Shown in pieces: positions 48,226 through 57,978 of a DNA stretch of 64,000 nucleotides (position 1 is its first letter; the number at the start of each line of letters is the position of its first letter). The translations under genes were made by a program, and so were the position numbers. This DNA comes from an uncultured bacterium (lineage in GTDB: Bacteria > Bacillota > Clostridia > Oscillospirales > Oscillospiraceae). The notes under the pieces were generated by a model. That model made no database searches. It was not told the origin of the DNA and worked only from the letters and a program-made list of their open reading frames with translations. The stretch covers positions 1-64,000 of the forward strand of contig CAMCCC010000002.1 in the NCBI GenBank assembly GCA_945873205.1, in the 5' to 3' direction.

Positions 48226-49422
48226 TTAACGCTTTATATTCAGACTTATCCTTTTGCCGGCGCTGCGGCTGATATAGCCTTTTATCTCCAAAACCGTAAG
48301 CTGGGCCAGCACCTTGGCCGCCGGGTAGCCGGTGGCCTCGATAATATCGTCTATATGCTGCTTTCCCTTGCCGATGGCGGTGATGATCTCCAACTGCTCC
48401 GTACTCAGGCCGGAGAGCTGGTCACGCAAGTCAATATAATCTTTGGGCTTTTCCTTGTCAATCTCTTTTTTCGCTTTCGCCGGTTCCGCAGGCTTTTCCG
48501 CCGGTGGGGCGGGGGCCGGTTCCTCCGGCAGTCCGGCGTGGCCCGGATGCAGCCGGCCGGGGCAGAGCCCCTCGAAATCGCTGAGCACATCCCAGCCGCA
48601 GGTGGCAGGCCGGGCCCCCTGCTTCAAGAGAGCGTTGGTACCGGCGCTGTTGGCAGCGTCCGCATTGCCGGGGACGGCAAAAATCTCCTTCCCCTGCTCC
48701 AGGGCCTCGGCGGCAAAGAGCAAGGCGCCGCTGGTTGCGGGCGCTTCCACCACGGTCACCGCCAGAGACAGCCCGGCGGCGATGCGGTTCCGGTCCCGGA
48801 AAAAGCTTTTCTGGGTGACGGTGCCCGGCGGGTATTCGCTGACCAAGGCGCCGGAGGCGGCAATATCCCGCTGCAGAGGACTGAGGCGTTCCGAATGGGC
48901 GGTGCCCAGGACGCCAACGCATTTGCCGCCGCCCAGCAGGGCGCCCCTGGCCGCGGCTTCATCGATGCCCGGGGACAGGGTAGAAACCACAACGCCGCCG
49001 GAAGAAGCGATCTCATAGGCCAGCCGGTGGCCCATTTTCAGGCCGTAAGGCGTGGCGCTGCGGGTGCCGATGACGGAGACGGCGGCCTCCTCATCCAGGC
49101 CCTTGATGCTGCCCTGTACAAACAGGACCACCGGCGGGGCGAAAATGGCCTTCAGCCGGGCAGGATACTCCGCATCCTGCATGGTGACCACGTCCAGGCC
49201 CAGGGCATGGCAGCCGGAGAGAATGGCATCCACCCGGTGCAGGTCCCGGGCTTCCAGCAGGGCCGCGTCCCGCTCCGACAGGCCGGGAAGCCGCGCAAAA
49301 GCGCCGGAGGGGGCAAAGAAGGCCTCCTCCGCACTGCCGTAGTGGGCAATCAACGCCGCCTTGGACCTGGGGCTTACATTGCTTTGGGCGGCAAGCCACA
49401 GCCAGTATTTTATCGCTGCCAA
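48226..49422 (-). CDS. dprA: DNA processing protein DprA (Smf)
   Basis: VSVIGTRSATPYGLKMGHRLAYEIASSGGVVVSTLSPGID Rossmann motif, C-terminal winged-helix-like region. Confidence 0.95.
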   Translation of the reverse strand: MAAIKYWLWLAAQSNVSPRSKAALIAHYGSAEEAFFAPSGAFARLPGLSERDAALLEARDLHRVDAILSGCHALGLDVVTMQDAEYPARLKAIFAPPVVLFVQGSIKGLDEEAAVSVIGTRSATPYGLKMGHRLAYEIASSGGVVVSTLSPGIDEAAARGALLGGGKCVGVLGTAHSERLSPLQRDIAASGALVSEYPPGTVTQKSFFRDRNRIAAGLSLAVTVVEAPATSGALLFAAEALEQGKEIFAVPGNADAANSAGTNALLKQGARPATCGWDVLSDFEGLCPGRLHPGHAGLPEEPAPAPPAEKPAEPAKAKKEIDKEKPKDYIDLRDQLSGLSTEQLEIITAIGKGKQHIDDIIEATGYPAAKVLAQLTVLEIKGYISRSAGKRISLNIKR

Positions 49423-49435
49423 TGTTCCACCTGCT

Positions 49436-50215
49436 TCATTTTTTTATCTTATCGCGGGTCATCTCCCATAGGATAAGGGAGGCCGCCACGGCGGCGTTGA
49501 GGGATTCGCTGCCGGGGGTCATGGGGATGATCAGCTGCCCATCACAGGCCGCGATCAGTTCCCGGCTCAGGCCCTGGCCCTCGCTGCCCACACAGACCAT
49601 GGCATTTTCGAGGGCAAGGGAACGGATATCCGCCGCCTGCTCCGACAAAGCGGCAGCGTAGAGGGGCAGGCCGTTCTTTGCCGCCAGGGCTTTCAGGCCG
49701 GGAATGTCCGCATGGAGCACCCGCTGGCGGAAGATGGCGCCCATGGTGGCCCGGGCTGCCTTGGGGCTGTATACATCGGCGCAGGCGCCCACCAGCACCA
49801 CGGCCTGAACCCCCAGGGCCTTGGCCGTGCGCAGGACGGTGCCCACGTTGCCGGGGTCCTGGACATTTTCCAGCACGATGGCGTTTTCCAGGGGCCTGTC
49901 CGTTTCTTCCCCGGGGATGGCCACGGTGAACACCGGGCCGGGGCTGTTCTTCATGGGGGAGGCATAGTCAAAAAGATCCGCCGGGGCCACATACTGCTTC
50001 ACGCCCGCCAGCCCGGGCAGGGCCTCCGCCTGTTCCTTCCACAGCACAGAGCGCAGTTCCGCCCCCTGGGCCAGCGCTTCCCGCAGCAGCTTGATGCCGT
50101 CGCAGAGGTATTCCCCCTGCTCCCGGCGGAAAGCGCCATCCGCAGCCAGGGAGCGCAAACGGACGATATGTTGATTTTTTCTGGAACTGATGGCTTCTAT
50201 ACCCATTCTCACCAC
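49436..50215 (-). CDS. SpoU/TrmH-family RNA methyltransferase
   Basis: IVLENVQDPGNVGTVLRTAKALGVQAVVLVG, VCVGSEGQGLSRELI, LIIPMTPGSESLNAAVAASLILWE. Confidence 0.95.
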   Translation of the reverse strand: MVRMGIEAISSRKNQHIVRLRSLAADGAFRREQGEYLCDGIKLLREALAQGAELRSVLWKEQAEALPGLAGVKQYVAPADLFDYASPMKNSPGPVFTVAIPGEETDRPLENAIVLENVQDPGNVGTVLRTAKALGVQAVVLVGACADVYSPKAARATMGAIFRQRVLHADIPGLKALAAKNGLPLYAAALSEQAADIRSLALENAMVCVGSEGQGLSRELIAACDGQLIIPMTPGSESLNAAVAASLILWEMTRDKIKK

Positions 50216-50402
50216 TCCGCCGGCGTAATTTCGGCTATATCATAATACAGGGTTTTCAAATAATCAAGATTTTTATATATAATAGAAGCAATTCCATGTG
50301 GAAAGGAAAAGCGGACGGCAGGCCGCCGGTTGGCAGTCTGCCGTCAGTTTTCCCTGTTTGATGGTTTTGCAGAACCGTTCTTTGCTGCCGGGCTGGATGG
50401 AA

Positions 50403-50470
50403 GATTTCCACCTCATCAGTCAGCCTACGGCTGACAGTTTCCCCTCAAGGGGAAGCCTTTGAGGCGGTGT
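50403..50470. repeat. dispersed palindromic REP-like element, copy 1
   Basis: GATTTCCACCTCATCAGTCAGCCTACGGCTGACAGTTTCCCCTCAAGGGGAAGCCTTTGAGGCGGTG, double stem-loop; related to copy 2. Confidence 0.75.
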
Positions 50471-50497
50471 GATGCAGGCAGCGCGTCATGTATTGTG

Positions 50498-53074
50498 TCA
50501 ACTATCCATCAGGCCCAGGAGGCAGTCCTGGCTGGCGACCTCGGCATAGAGGATGGCCCGGTTCTCCCCGAAGTCATAGACCTTCACCACATCCTCCAGG
50601 GCTGCGGGTCCGCCCAGTTCCTGGAAGCGATCCGGGAAGGCGTCAAAGGCTTCCTCCCGGAAGAGGCAGCCCGCCTCCCCCTGGTAGACCGCAGCATAGA
50701 AAATGCCGCTTTCCACCAGATCCTGGAAGAAATGGCTGCCGTAGCTCAGCTCCGGCCGCAGACCATGGGACTGATAGGCCAGCTCGCAGATGCAGGCATA
50801 GTGGGAGATCTCCGCAAAGCTCACAGGAACGCCCAGGCTGGGGGTGGTGGTGCCCCAACGGCCCGGCCCCAGCAAAACCGCGTTCCCGTCCCTCAGCTTT
50901 CGGTTCATGTCCCCCACGGTACGGGCCACGGCATACTTCATCTGCTCCGGCAGCTCCAGGTAGGGCTCCACCTTCACAAATACCGCATAGCGCACGGGAA
51001 TACAGGCGTTGCCGCCCATGAAATTGCCACGAATCCGCAGCAGGTGCTCCCGCACCTTGGGCATCACCCCCGCCTGCCCCAGGCCATGGGTCTGCAAAGG
51101 CCGGCATTGCAGCAGGTTCACCCGGTAGTCCCCGTCCCGGTCAAAGCTGCAGGCATATTCCACGTCCACCGGGTAGTCGTACTTTTCCGCCAGCAGGGCC
51201 ATGATCCGGGTCATCACCGGTGCAAAATCCGTGTTCCGCAGCAGTTTGCGGAAGTTGAGCAGCTCGGGCACCGGCTCGCCATAGAGACCCAGCTCCCGGA
51301 AGCGGGCGGCGGTGGCCATGTCCGGCTCCAGAAACAGGCCGGTATCGGTCTTCATATCCGCTTTGTTCAGGTCCTCCAGCCGCACGGTGGTGAAGCGGTT
51401 GTTTTTCAGGTCGATCAGGTCCACCTTGTGCTGGGAGAATTTATATTCATCGCCATAGTCCACCATGGGCGGCGCCAGGGGTTTGTTCAGGTCGATGAGC
51501 CGGGCATAGTCCTCCGCCTCCCGATCCACGGCCCGGGTACCCATGCCGAAAACCAGACGCAGCATCCCCTTGTTCTCCGCCGCCGTGACGCCGTTTTCGT
51601 ACAGGTTCCGGGAGTGGCCCACCCCCGCCACATGGGGATAGTAATAGTCGCCATGGCAGTCGCCGCAGACCCGCATCACCAGCAGCGCCATCTGCTCGTC
51701 CCGGTCCATCAGGTTCCGCTCAATGCGGTACTGATAGGCTTCCTGGCTCAGGGTGCTGGCATACACGGTCTTTACCGCCGCTTCAAACTCCCGGTACCGC
51801 TGCTCGATGCTGCCCTGGTTGGGGCAGAATACGCTTTCATACTTGCCGGCAAAGGCGTTGCCGAAGCCATCCTCCAGCAGGGAGCTGGAGCGGACAATGA
51901 TGGGCGACTGGCCAAAATACTCCAGCATGGACAGAAACTGGCTCTTGATCTCCGGCATGAAATGACCGTCCAACAGCCGCTGCTTGAATTCCGGGGCAAT
52001 GCGCAGGTAGTCCTCCGGCTCCAGCATCCGGGTGCGCAGCTCCCAGGTGCCGTTCTGCACGGCGTAGGTATAGAACACGTCCGCCCCGATGAAATAGGAA
52101 TCGTGGGGCTCAATCCGCCGCCGGAACAGCTCCGGGTCCGTGTCCCGGAGGATGTTGCGGGCCAGCAGCATACCCACCGCCTTGCCGCCGATGCAGCCGG
52201 TGCCGATCTCCCGCTTTTTGATGTCCATCAGGTCCTTCACGGAGAAGTATTTCCGGCACAGGGCCAGCCGCTTGGGTTCCCACCCCAGCAGGCAGCGCAG
52301 AATGTTTTCCTTCAATGCCCGGCCGTCGTCGTCCTCCGGCTCCTCGTGGCCGGGCCGCACCGAGTCAAACATGCTGTCCCAGCAATCCCGCCGCTCCCCG
52401 GTCTGGGTGAAGATGTCAAAGATGGCATAGCTTTCGGCGCTGGAGGTTATGACCCGGCTGCCGCCGTGCTCCAGCTTCAGGGGGAAGTACATGGTCTCTG
52501 TCTGCCGGCCGGCCACCTTCACAGGATGGATGTAGGTGCTGCCCTCCAGGGTGCGGATGTTCAGCAGCACCTGGGTACTCTCCCGGATGCGGGAGATGGT
52601 CTCATACAGGTGCCGTTCATATTTGACGCAGGTGTAGGCAATGGCGCCCCGCCGGTGACTGAAGGCGCTGGTGAGGCAGAAGAAGTTGCACACCATGTGA
52701 TCGGAAAACCAGAAGTGCTGCAGGCAGGAGAGGCAGTCGGTAATGAAGATGCTGTTCTCCGGCTCCTGGCTGATGATCCGGTGCACCTGCATGGCAAAGG
52801 TCTCAAAGCCCACCATGGGGTTCAGGGTGTATTTGATCACGTTGGCACCCCGGCGGGCCAGGGCCTCCGCGTCCACCACCTCCGCATGGTCGGCAAAGCG
52901 GAGATAGACAATCCGCTGGCCGGTTCTGGCCACGCTGGTCACCAGCTGAGTGGCCGCAAAGACATAGTCCCCCACGTTCTCAATCTGCCAGGTCACCGTG
53001 TCCCCCCGGCGCAGAAAATCCAGAGTCTGATCCAGGCCGTCAATGCCTGTACTGATTCTTTTCTCCTCGTCCAT
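50498..53074 (-). CDS. degenerate KaiC-like domain fused to a PEP/pyruvate-binding (PPDK N-terminal) ATP-grasp domain
   Basis: ISTGIDGLDQTLDFLRRGDTVTWQIENVGDY (KaiC-like without Walker A), IGGKAVGMLLARNIL, IIVRSSSLLEDGFGNAFAGKYESV, VNLLQCRPLQ; no phospho-His swivel or TIM-barrel segment recognised. Confidence 0.75.
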   Translation of the reverse strand: MDEEKRISTGIDGLDQTLDFLRRGDTVTWQIENVGDYVFAATQLVTSVARTGQRIVYLRFADHAEVVDAEALARRGANVIKYTLNPMVGFETFAMQVHRIISQEPENSIFITDCLSCLQHFWFSDHMVCNFFCLTSAFSHRRGAIAYTCVKYERHLYETISRIRESTQVLLNIRTLEGSTYIHPVKVAGRQTETMYFPLKLEHGGSRVITSSAESYAIFDIFTQTGERRDCWDSMFDSVRPGHEEPEDDDGRALKENILRCLLGWEPKRLALCRKYFSVKDLMDIKKREIGTGCIGGKAVGMLLARNILRDTDPELFRRRIEPHDSYFIGADVFYTYAVQNGTWELRTRMLEPEDYLRIAPEFKQRLLDGHFMPEIKSQFLSMLEYFGQSPIIVRSSSLLEDGFGNAFAGKYESVFCPNQGSIEQRYREFEAAVKTVYASTLSQEAYQYRIERNLMDRDEQMALLVMRVCGDCHGDYYYPHVAGVGHSRNLYENGVTAAENKGMLRLVFGMGTRAVDREAEDYARLIDLNKPLAPPMVDYGDEYKFSQHKVDLIDLKNNRFTTVRLEDLNKADMKTDTGLFLEPDMATAARFRELGLYGEPVPELLNFRKLLRNTDFAPVMTRIMALLAEKYDYPVDVEYACSFDRDGDYRVNLLQCRPLQTHGLGQAGVMPKVREHLLRIRGNFMGGNACIPVRYAVFVKVEPYLELPEQMKYAVARTVGDMNRKLRDGNAVLLGPGRWGTTTPSLGVPVSFAEISHYACICELAYQSHGLRPELSYGSHFFQDLVESGIFYAAVYQGEAGCLFREEAFDAFPDRFQELGGPAALEDVVKVYDFGENRAILYAEVASQDCLLGLMDS

Positions 53075-53233
53075 TCCAGCACCTCCCGCAAGTGTTTTGT
53101 TCCGTTTTTGACAAAATCCGTCTGATATTGATAATAAAATTATACCCACCAGGATGCGTATCTTGCAAGGGAAATGTAGCAAATCTCTGCCCTGACCGCC
53201 CCGCTTTTTTCAGGGCAGAGTCATGAGGTTTTC

Positions 53234-53278
53234 TCATGGAAATAAAAAACGGAGCGGCTTGCCGCTCCGTTTCCATGA
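53234..53278. terminator. terminator hairpin
   Basis: TCATGGAAA...ACGGAGCGGC tt GCCGCTCCGT...TTTCCATGA nested stems. Confidence 0.8.
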
Positions 53279-53279
53279 A

Positions 53280-53939
53280 TCACTTTTTCGCTACGATATG
53301 CTCTTTGTCTTTATAGATGCTGTTGGCGGGGATCACGCCGCGGACGCAGGAGGTGGGATAGATGTTGGAATTGCGGCCCACCACGGTGCCCGGGTTCAGC
53401 ACGCTGTTGCAGCCCACTTCCACAAAGTCACCCAGCATGGCGCCGAACTTCTTCCGTCCGGTCTCAATGTTGCCTTCCGGGTCCTTCACCACCACCAGGG
53501 TCTTGTCGCTCTTCACGTTGCTGGTGATGGAGCCGGCGCCCATGTGGGCCTTGTAGCCCAGGACCGAGTCCCCCACATAATTGTAATGGGGGGTCTGCAC
53601 GTTGTCAAACAGCACCACGTTTTTCAGCTCCACGGAGTTGCCCACCACGGCGTTCTTGCCCACGATGGCGCTGCCCCGGATGAAGGCGCAGTGGCGCACC
53701 TCGGCCCCATGGTCGATGATGCAGGGGGCGCCCAGGTAGGCGGAGGGGAACACCTTGGCGTCCTTAGCCACCCAGACACCTTCGCTGGGGTGGTCATACT
53801 CTGCCGGGTCCAGGCTCTCGCCCAGCTTCAGGATGAAGGGCTTGATCTCATCCAGCACCTCCCAGGGGTAGGTCTTGCCTTCAAACAGCTCCCGGGCGAT
53901 GGTTTTATCCAAATCGAAAAGGTCCTTGATTGCTACCAT
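53280..53939 (-). CDS. left-handed beta-helix (hexapeptide) nucleotidyl/acyltransferase-like protein
   Basis: Hexapeptide-type repeats (SAYLGAPCIIDHGAEVRHCAFIRGSAIVGKNAVVGNSVELKNVVLFD). Confidence 0.85.
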   Translation of the reverse strand: MVAIKDLFDLDKTIARELFEGKTYPWEVLDEIKPFILKLGESLDPAEYDHPSEGVWVAKDAKVFPSAYLGAPCIIDHGAEVRHCAFIRGSAIVGKNAVVGNSVELKNVVLFDNVQTPHYNYVGDSVLGYKAHMGAGSITSNVKSDKTLVVVKDPEGNIETGRKKFGAMLGDFVEVGCNSVLNPGTVVGRNSNIYPTSCVRGVIPANSIYKDKEHIVAKK

Positions 53940-53940
53940 G

Positions 53941-55290
53941 TCACTTCACCTTGATCAGCTTTCCCGCCGCCTGCATGGCAGCGATGATTTCATCCACCTT
54001 CTCCTCACACAGAGCGTCGCTGGTGGCTTCCACCATCACGCGAAGCAGCGGCTCGGTGCCGCTCTTGCGCAGGACCACGCGGCCCTCGTCGCCCAGGTCG
54101 GCCTCCACCTTCGCAACAGTGGCCTTCACTTCTTCGCAGTTCAGGGTCTCGTCCTTATCGGTGACCACCACATTTTTCAGCTTCTGGGGGTACATGGTCA
54201 TGCCGGAGGCCAGCACGGACAGAGGCTGCTTGCTCTCTGTGATGCACTCCATCACCTTGATGGCGGTCAGCAGGCCGTCGCCGGTGGTGGCGTAGCGGCC
54301 GAAGATGATATGGCCGGACTGCTCGCCGCCGATGATATGGCCGTTCTGGCGCATGTTCTCCGCCACATATTTATCGCCCACGGCGGTCTTTTCATAGCCG
54401 ATGCCCAGCTGATCCAGCGCCTTATACAGGCCCATGTTGGACATGATGGTGGTCACCACCTTGGAGCCGTCCAGCCGGTTCTTCTCCTGCATGAACTTGG
54501 CGCAGACATACATGATATGGTCGCCGTTAATGACATTGCCCTTCTCGTCCACCGCCAGGCAGCGGTCCGCGTCGCCGTCAAAGGCGAAGCCCACGTCCAG
54601 GCCGTTCTCCACCACGAACTTCTGCAGCTGGCCGATGTGGGTGGAGCCGCAGTCCACGTTGATGTTCAGGCCGTCGGGCCGGTTGGCGATCACATAGGTA
54701 TCGGCTCCCAGGGCGTCAAACACGCTTTTGGCCATCTGCCAGGTGCTGCCGTTGGCGCAGTCCAGGCCGATCTTGAAGTTTTTATAGGACCGGGTGGCCA
54801 GGGAGATCAGGTAGCCAATGTAGCGGTTGCGGCCGGCAGCATAGTCCACAGTGCGGCCAATGGCGTCCCGCTGGGCGTAGGGCAGAGTCTCGTCGGAATC
54901 CAGGTAGGCCTCGATGCCCTCCAGCAGGCTCTCCTCCATCTTCTCGCCGTCGCCGTTGATGAGCTTGATGCCGTTGTCGTGATAGGGGTTGTGGCTGGCG
55001 GAGATCATGACGCCGCAGTCAAAGTCGTCCGCCCGGGCGATGTAGGACACGCTGGGGGTGCTGGTCACATGGAGCAGATAGGCGTCCGCCCCGGAGGCGG
55101 TGAGGCCGGCACAGAGGGCCGCCTCAAACATATAGCTGGAGCGCCGGGTGTCCTTGCCGATGACCACCTTGGCCTTGTGGTCCTTGCCATAATACCAGCC
55201 CAGGTAGCGGCCGATCTTGAAGGCATGGTCCACGGTCAGATCCTTGTTGGCTTCCCCGCGGAAGCCGTCCGTTCCAAAATATTTACCCAA
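53941..55290 (-). CDS. glmM: phosphoglucosamine mutase
   Basis: KYFGTDGFRGEANKDLT, MISASHNPYHDNGIKLI (phosphoserine loop), DGDADRCLAVDE. Confidence 0.94.
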   Translation of the reverse strand: MGKYFGTDGFRGEANKDLTVDHAFKIGRYLGWYYGKDHKAKVVIGKDTRRSSYMFEAALCAGLTASGADAYLLHVTSTPSVSYIARADDFDCGVMISASHNPYHDNGIKLINGDGEKMEESLLEGIEAYLDSDETLPYAQRDAIGRTVDYAAGRNRYIGYLISLATRSYKNFKIGLDCANGSTWQMAKSVFDALGADTYVIANRPDGLNINVDCGSTHIGQLQKFVVENGLDVGFAFDGDADRCLAVDEKGNVINGDHIMYVCAKFMQEKNRLDGSKVVTTIMSNMGLYKALDQLGIGYEKTAVGDKYVAENMRQNGHIIGGEQSGHIIFGRYATTGDGLLTAIKVMECITESKQPLSVLASGMTMYPQKLKNVVVTDKDETLNCEEVKATVAKVEADLGDEGRVVLRKSGTEPLLRVMVEATSDALCEEKVDEIIAAMQAAGKLIKVK

Positions 55291-55303
55291 TCGATTTTCC
55301 TCC

Positions 55304-55993
55304 TTATAATTTCCCGGCCGCCGCAGGGTCCAGGTATGCGGTGACCTCCAGTGGGATTTGCAGGAAAGCAGCGGGAACTGTGCTGTCCGTCCTGCCGTAT
55401 ATCATCTTAAAAACCGCGTCCGCCTTCTCCGGCCCGGTGGCCAGCAAAAGCGTCTCACGGGATGAAACGATGGTTTTGATGCCCATGGTGAGAGCCTTTT
55501 CCGTCAGTTGCCGGTCCGTGCCCGCATACTGGCGGTGGGTGGCGTCGGTCAGCTTCTGGAGATGGGTCAGGCTGTCAAAGGGGGTGGCCGGCTCGTTATA
55601 GCCGATGTGGCCGTTGATGCCGATGCCCAGCAGGCACAGGTCCAGGCCCCCGGCAGAGCGGATGGCTGCATCATATTGCTCCGGGGCATTTTCATCCGGG
55701 ACAAAGAAATTGGCCGGGTTCAGATCGGTTTGGTCGATCAGCTCCCGCAGCAGGATATCCCGGCAGCTGTGACCCGGCTCCGCCCCCACATATTCGGTGA
55801 CGGCAAAGATGCTGGCCTTGGCAAAGCTAATTTCCTTTTGAGCGCACATCCGGCCCAGGAGGGCATAAAGCCCCTGGGTGCTGCGCCCGGCGGTGAGACC
55901 CAGGACAGCATCCGGCTTCTCTTTCAGCAGAGCCTGGATTTTCCCGGCGATCTGCCGGTTCAGGTCTGCCGGTGCTGCAATCACTGTTTTCAT
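55304..55993 (-). CDS. nagB: glucosamine-6-phosphate deaminase
   Basis: DAVLGLTAGRSTQGLYALLG, DLCLLGIGINGHIGYNEPATPFDS. Confidence 0.93.
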   Translation of the reverse strand: MKTVIAAPADLNRQIAGKIQALLKEKPDAVLGLTAGRSTQGLYALLGRMCAQKEISFAKASIFAVTEYVGAEPGHSCRDILLRELIDQTDLNPANFFVPDENAPEQYDAAIRSAGGLDLCLLGIGINGHIGYNEPATPFDSLTHLQKLTDATHRQYAGTDRQLTEKALTMGIKTIVSSRETLLLATGPEKADAVFKMIYGRTDSTVPAAFLQIPLEVTAYLDPAAAGKL

Positions 55994-56037
55994 TCCATCA
56001 CCTGATATTCAAGCAAATTCTGGGTACACTAAGTACC

Positions 56038-56724
56038 ATGGCTATCATCATGATTCGAACGGTAATAGTATATTTTTCCCTGCTGCTGACCATGCGCTTG
56101 CTGGGCAAGCGGCAGCTGGGGGAAATGGAGCTTTCCGAGTTCGTGCTGGCGGCGTTGATCGCAGACCTGGCTTCGCTCCCCTTACAGGACCTGGGCATCC
56201 CCATGATCAACGGGCTGGTACCCATTCTCACGCTGTTTTGCTGTGAGCTGCTGATCACCGGGGTCTGCATGAAAAACATCCGGCTGCGCACCGCCTTCTA
56301 CGGCAAGCCCAGCCTGCTGATCATCCGGGGCCGCATCAGTCAGAAGGAGATGCACCGCAACCGCTTCACCCCCGATGAGCTGATGCAGGAGCTGCGCAAC
56401 CAGGGCTTTCTGGACATCAGCACCGTCCAATACGCCATTCTGGAGACCGACGGCACCCTGAATGTAATCCCCTTCCCCAACCAGTGCCCCGTCACGGCGG
56501 AGCAGCTGGGCATTGACGCGGGGGATACAGCCTATCCTTACATTGTGATCAGCAACGGCCGGGTCCTGGAGGCCAATCTGAAACACATCGGACGGGACTT
56601 AAACTGGCTGAAAAAGCAGCTGGACAGCCAGGGAATCAAGGACGCCGGGGAGGTCTTTCTTATGACCGCCGACCAGACCGACCACGTCTATCTGGCCAAA
56701 AAGGAGGCAAAACATGAAGCGTGA
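56038..56724 (+). CDS. DUF421 (YetF-like) membrane protein
   Basis: RLLGKRQLGEMELSEFVLAALIADLASLPL; three TM helices then soluble domain. Confidence 0.9.
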   Translation: MAIIMIRTVIVYFSLLLTMRLLGKRQLGEMELSEFVLAALIADLASLPLQDLGIPMINGLVPILTLFCCELLITGVCMKNIRLRTAFYGKPSLLIIRGRISQKEMHRNRFTPDELMQELRNQGFLDISTVQYAILETDGTLNVIPFPNQCPVTAEQLGIDAGDTAYPYIVISNGRVLEANLKHIGRDLNWLKKQLDSQGIKDAGEVFLMTADQTDHVYLAKKEAKHEA

Positions 56725-57091
56725 ACTGGCCGCCGGCGCACTGCTGCTCCTGCTGATGGCCGGGGCCTGGTGGAACATCCGTGCCGTGGACACCCTGACC
56801 GGGGACATTCTGGCAGGACTGGATACTTCCCAGGCCGCCGAGGAACAGGGCGACCATCTTACCGCCCAGGCGGCTTTGGCCAAGGCCCTGAACCGATGGC
56901 TGGAGGCCGACAGCTACACCCACATTTTCATCCGCCATGCGGAGATCGACTCCACCGCAGACGCCTTCTATGAATTGCAGGCACAGCTGCTCGCCGGCGA
57001 GGGGGACAGCAGCGCCGCCTATGACAAGCTGCGCTACCATCTGGACAGCATCCAGCGGATGGAGCACCCCAGCCTGGGCAGCATTCTGTAA
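56714..57091 (+). CDS. DUF4363-like protein
   Basis: Single N-terminal TM, overlaps and follows the DUF421 gene. Confidence 0.7.
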   Translation: MKRELAAGALLLLLMAGAWWNIRAVDTLTGDILAGLDTSQAAEEQGDHLTAQAALAKALNRWLEADSYTHIFIRHAEIDSTADAFYELQAQLLAGEGDSSAAYDKLRYHLDSIQRMEHPSLGSIL

Positions 57092-57547
57092 TTACTTGTC
57101 GCTGAGCAGCTTGGTCAGCTCCTCCATGAAGGTGTTGATGTCCTTGAAGCTGCGGTAGACAGAAGCGAAGCGCACATAGGCCACCTCGTCCACTTCCTTC
57201 AGGCGGCTCATCACCATCTCGCCGATGGCCACGGTGCTGACCTCCCGCTCCAGACTGCTTTGCAGCTCCTGCTCGATATCATCGGCAATGGACTCCAGCT
57301 GGGACAGGGACACCGGCCGCTTCTCGCAGGCGCGGACCATGCCGTTGATCAGCTTCACCCGGTCAAAGGTCTGACGGCTGCCGTCCCGCTTGACCACCAC
57401 CAGGGGCAGGCGTTCAATGATCTCATAGGTGGTGAAGCGCTTCTGGCAGGCCAGGCACTCCCGCCGCCGGCGTATGGTGGCGCCTTCCTCGGCAGGCCGG
57501 GAATCGATCACCTTACTCTCGGAATATCCGCAAAAAGGGCATTTCAT
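57092..57547 (-). CDS. nrdR: transcriptional repressor NrdR
   Basis: [42 protein letters not shown] zinc ribbon + ATP-cone. Confidence 0.98.
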   Translation of the reverse strand: MKCPFCGYSESKVIDSRPAEEGATIRRRRECLACQKRFTTYEIIERLPLVVVKRDGSRQTFDRVKLINGMVRACEKRPVSLSQLESIADDIEQELQSSLEREVSTVAIGEMVMSRLKEVDEVAYVRFASVYRSFKDINTFMEELTKLLSDK

Positions 57548-57815
57548 CTCTTATCTCTCCCCTGATTATACTTAACTTTTGTATTGTAGCACATCAGCCC
57601 CGCCAGCGCCATACAAAATATTGCCAATATCAGTCAATGATAATTGTTATTTTTCACAAAATAGTAATTTCTTTCGTTCATCTTGTTTTATGCTGCGCTG
57701 CTCTAAGGAAAAGCTATGGAGCATCGCCCGTCCGCAATGCTGCATCACGGAAAACAGGCGGACGTGCAATGCACGCCCCTACGGGTGCAACCTTGCTGCT
57801 TCCGGCAAAAACGCA

Positions 57816-57886
57816 GGATTTCCACCTCATCCGCCCAGTGTGCGCACTGGGCACCTTCCCCTCCAGGGGAAGGCTTTGGGCGGTAG
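57816..57886. repeat. dispersed palindromic REP-like element, copy 2
   Basis: GATTTCCACCTCATCCGCCCAGTGTGCGCACTGGGCACCTTCCCCTCCAGGGGAAGGCTTTGGGCGGTAG, same double stem-loop layout as copy 1. Confidence 0.75.
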
Positions 57887-57930
57887 AATCCAGGGGTGCA
57901 GCATCTGAAATGGACTCTTTTGACAAATGG

Positions 57931-57966
57931 AAGCAGCCCTGCGTTTTTTACGCAGGGCTGCTTTTC
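57931..57966 (-). terminator. intrinsic terminator
   Basis: AAGCAGCCCTGCGT...ACGCAGGGCTGCTT. Confidence 0.85.
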
Positions 57967-57978
57967 GGTTTACATAAT

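Noticed and set aside
44652-48272. 1206-aa plus-strand ORF
   Set aside because: Antisense to trmFO and topA; low-complexity Gly/His/Leu-rich translation with no recognisable domain, an artefact of high-GC third positions on the opposite strand.
50459-53125. 888-aa plus-strand ORF
   Set aside because: Antisense shadow of the KaiC-like/PEP-binding gene; no domain-like sequence.
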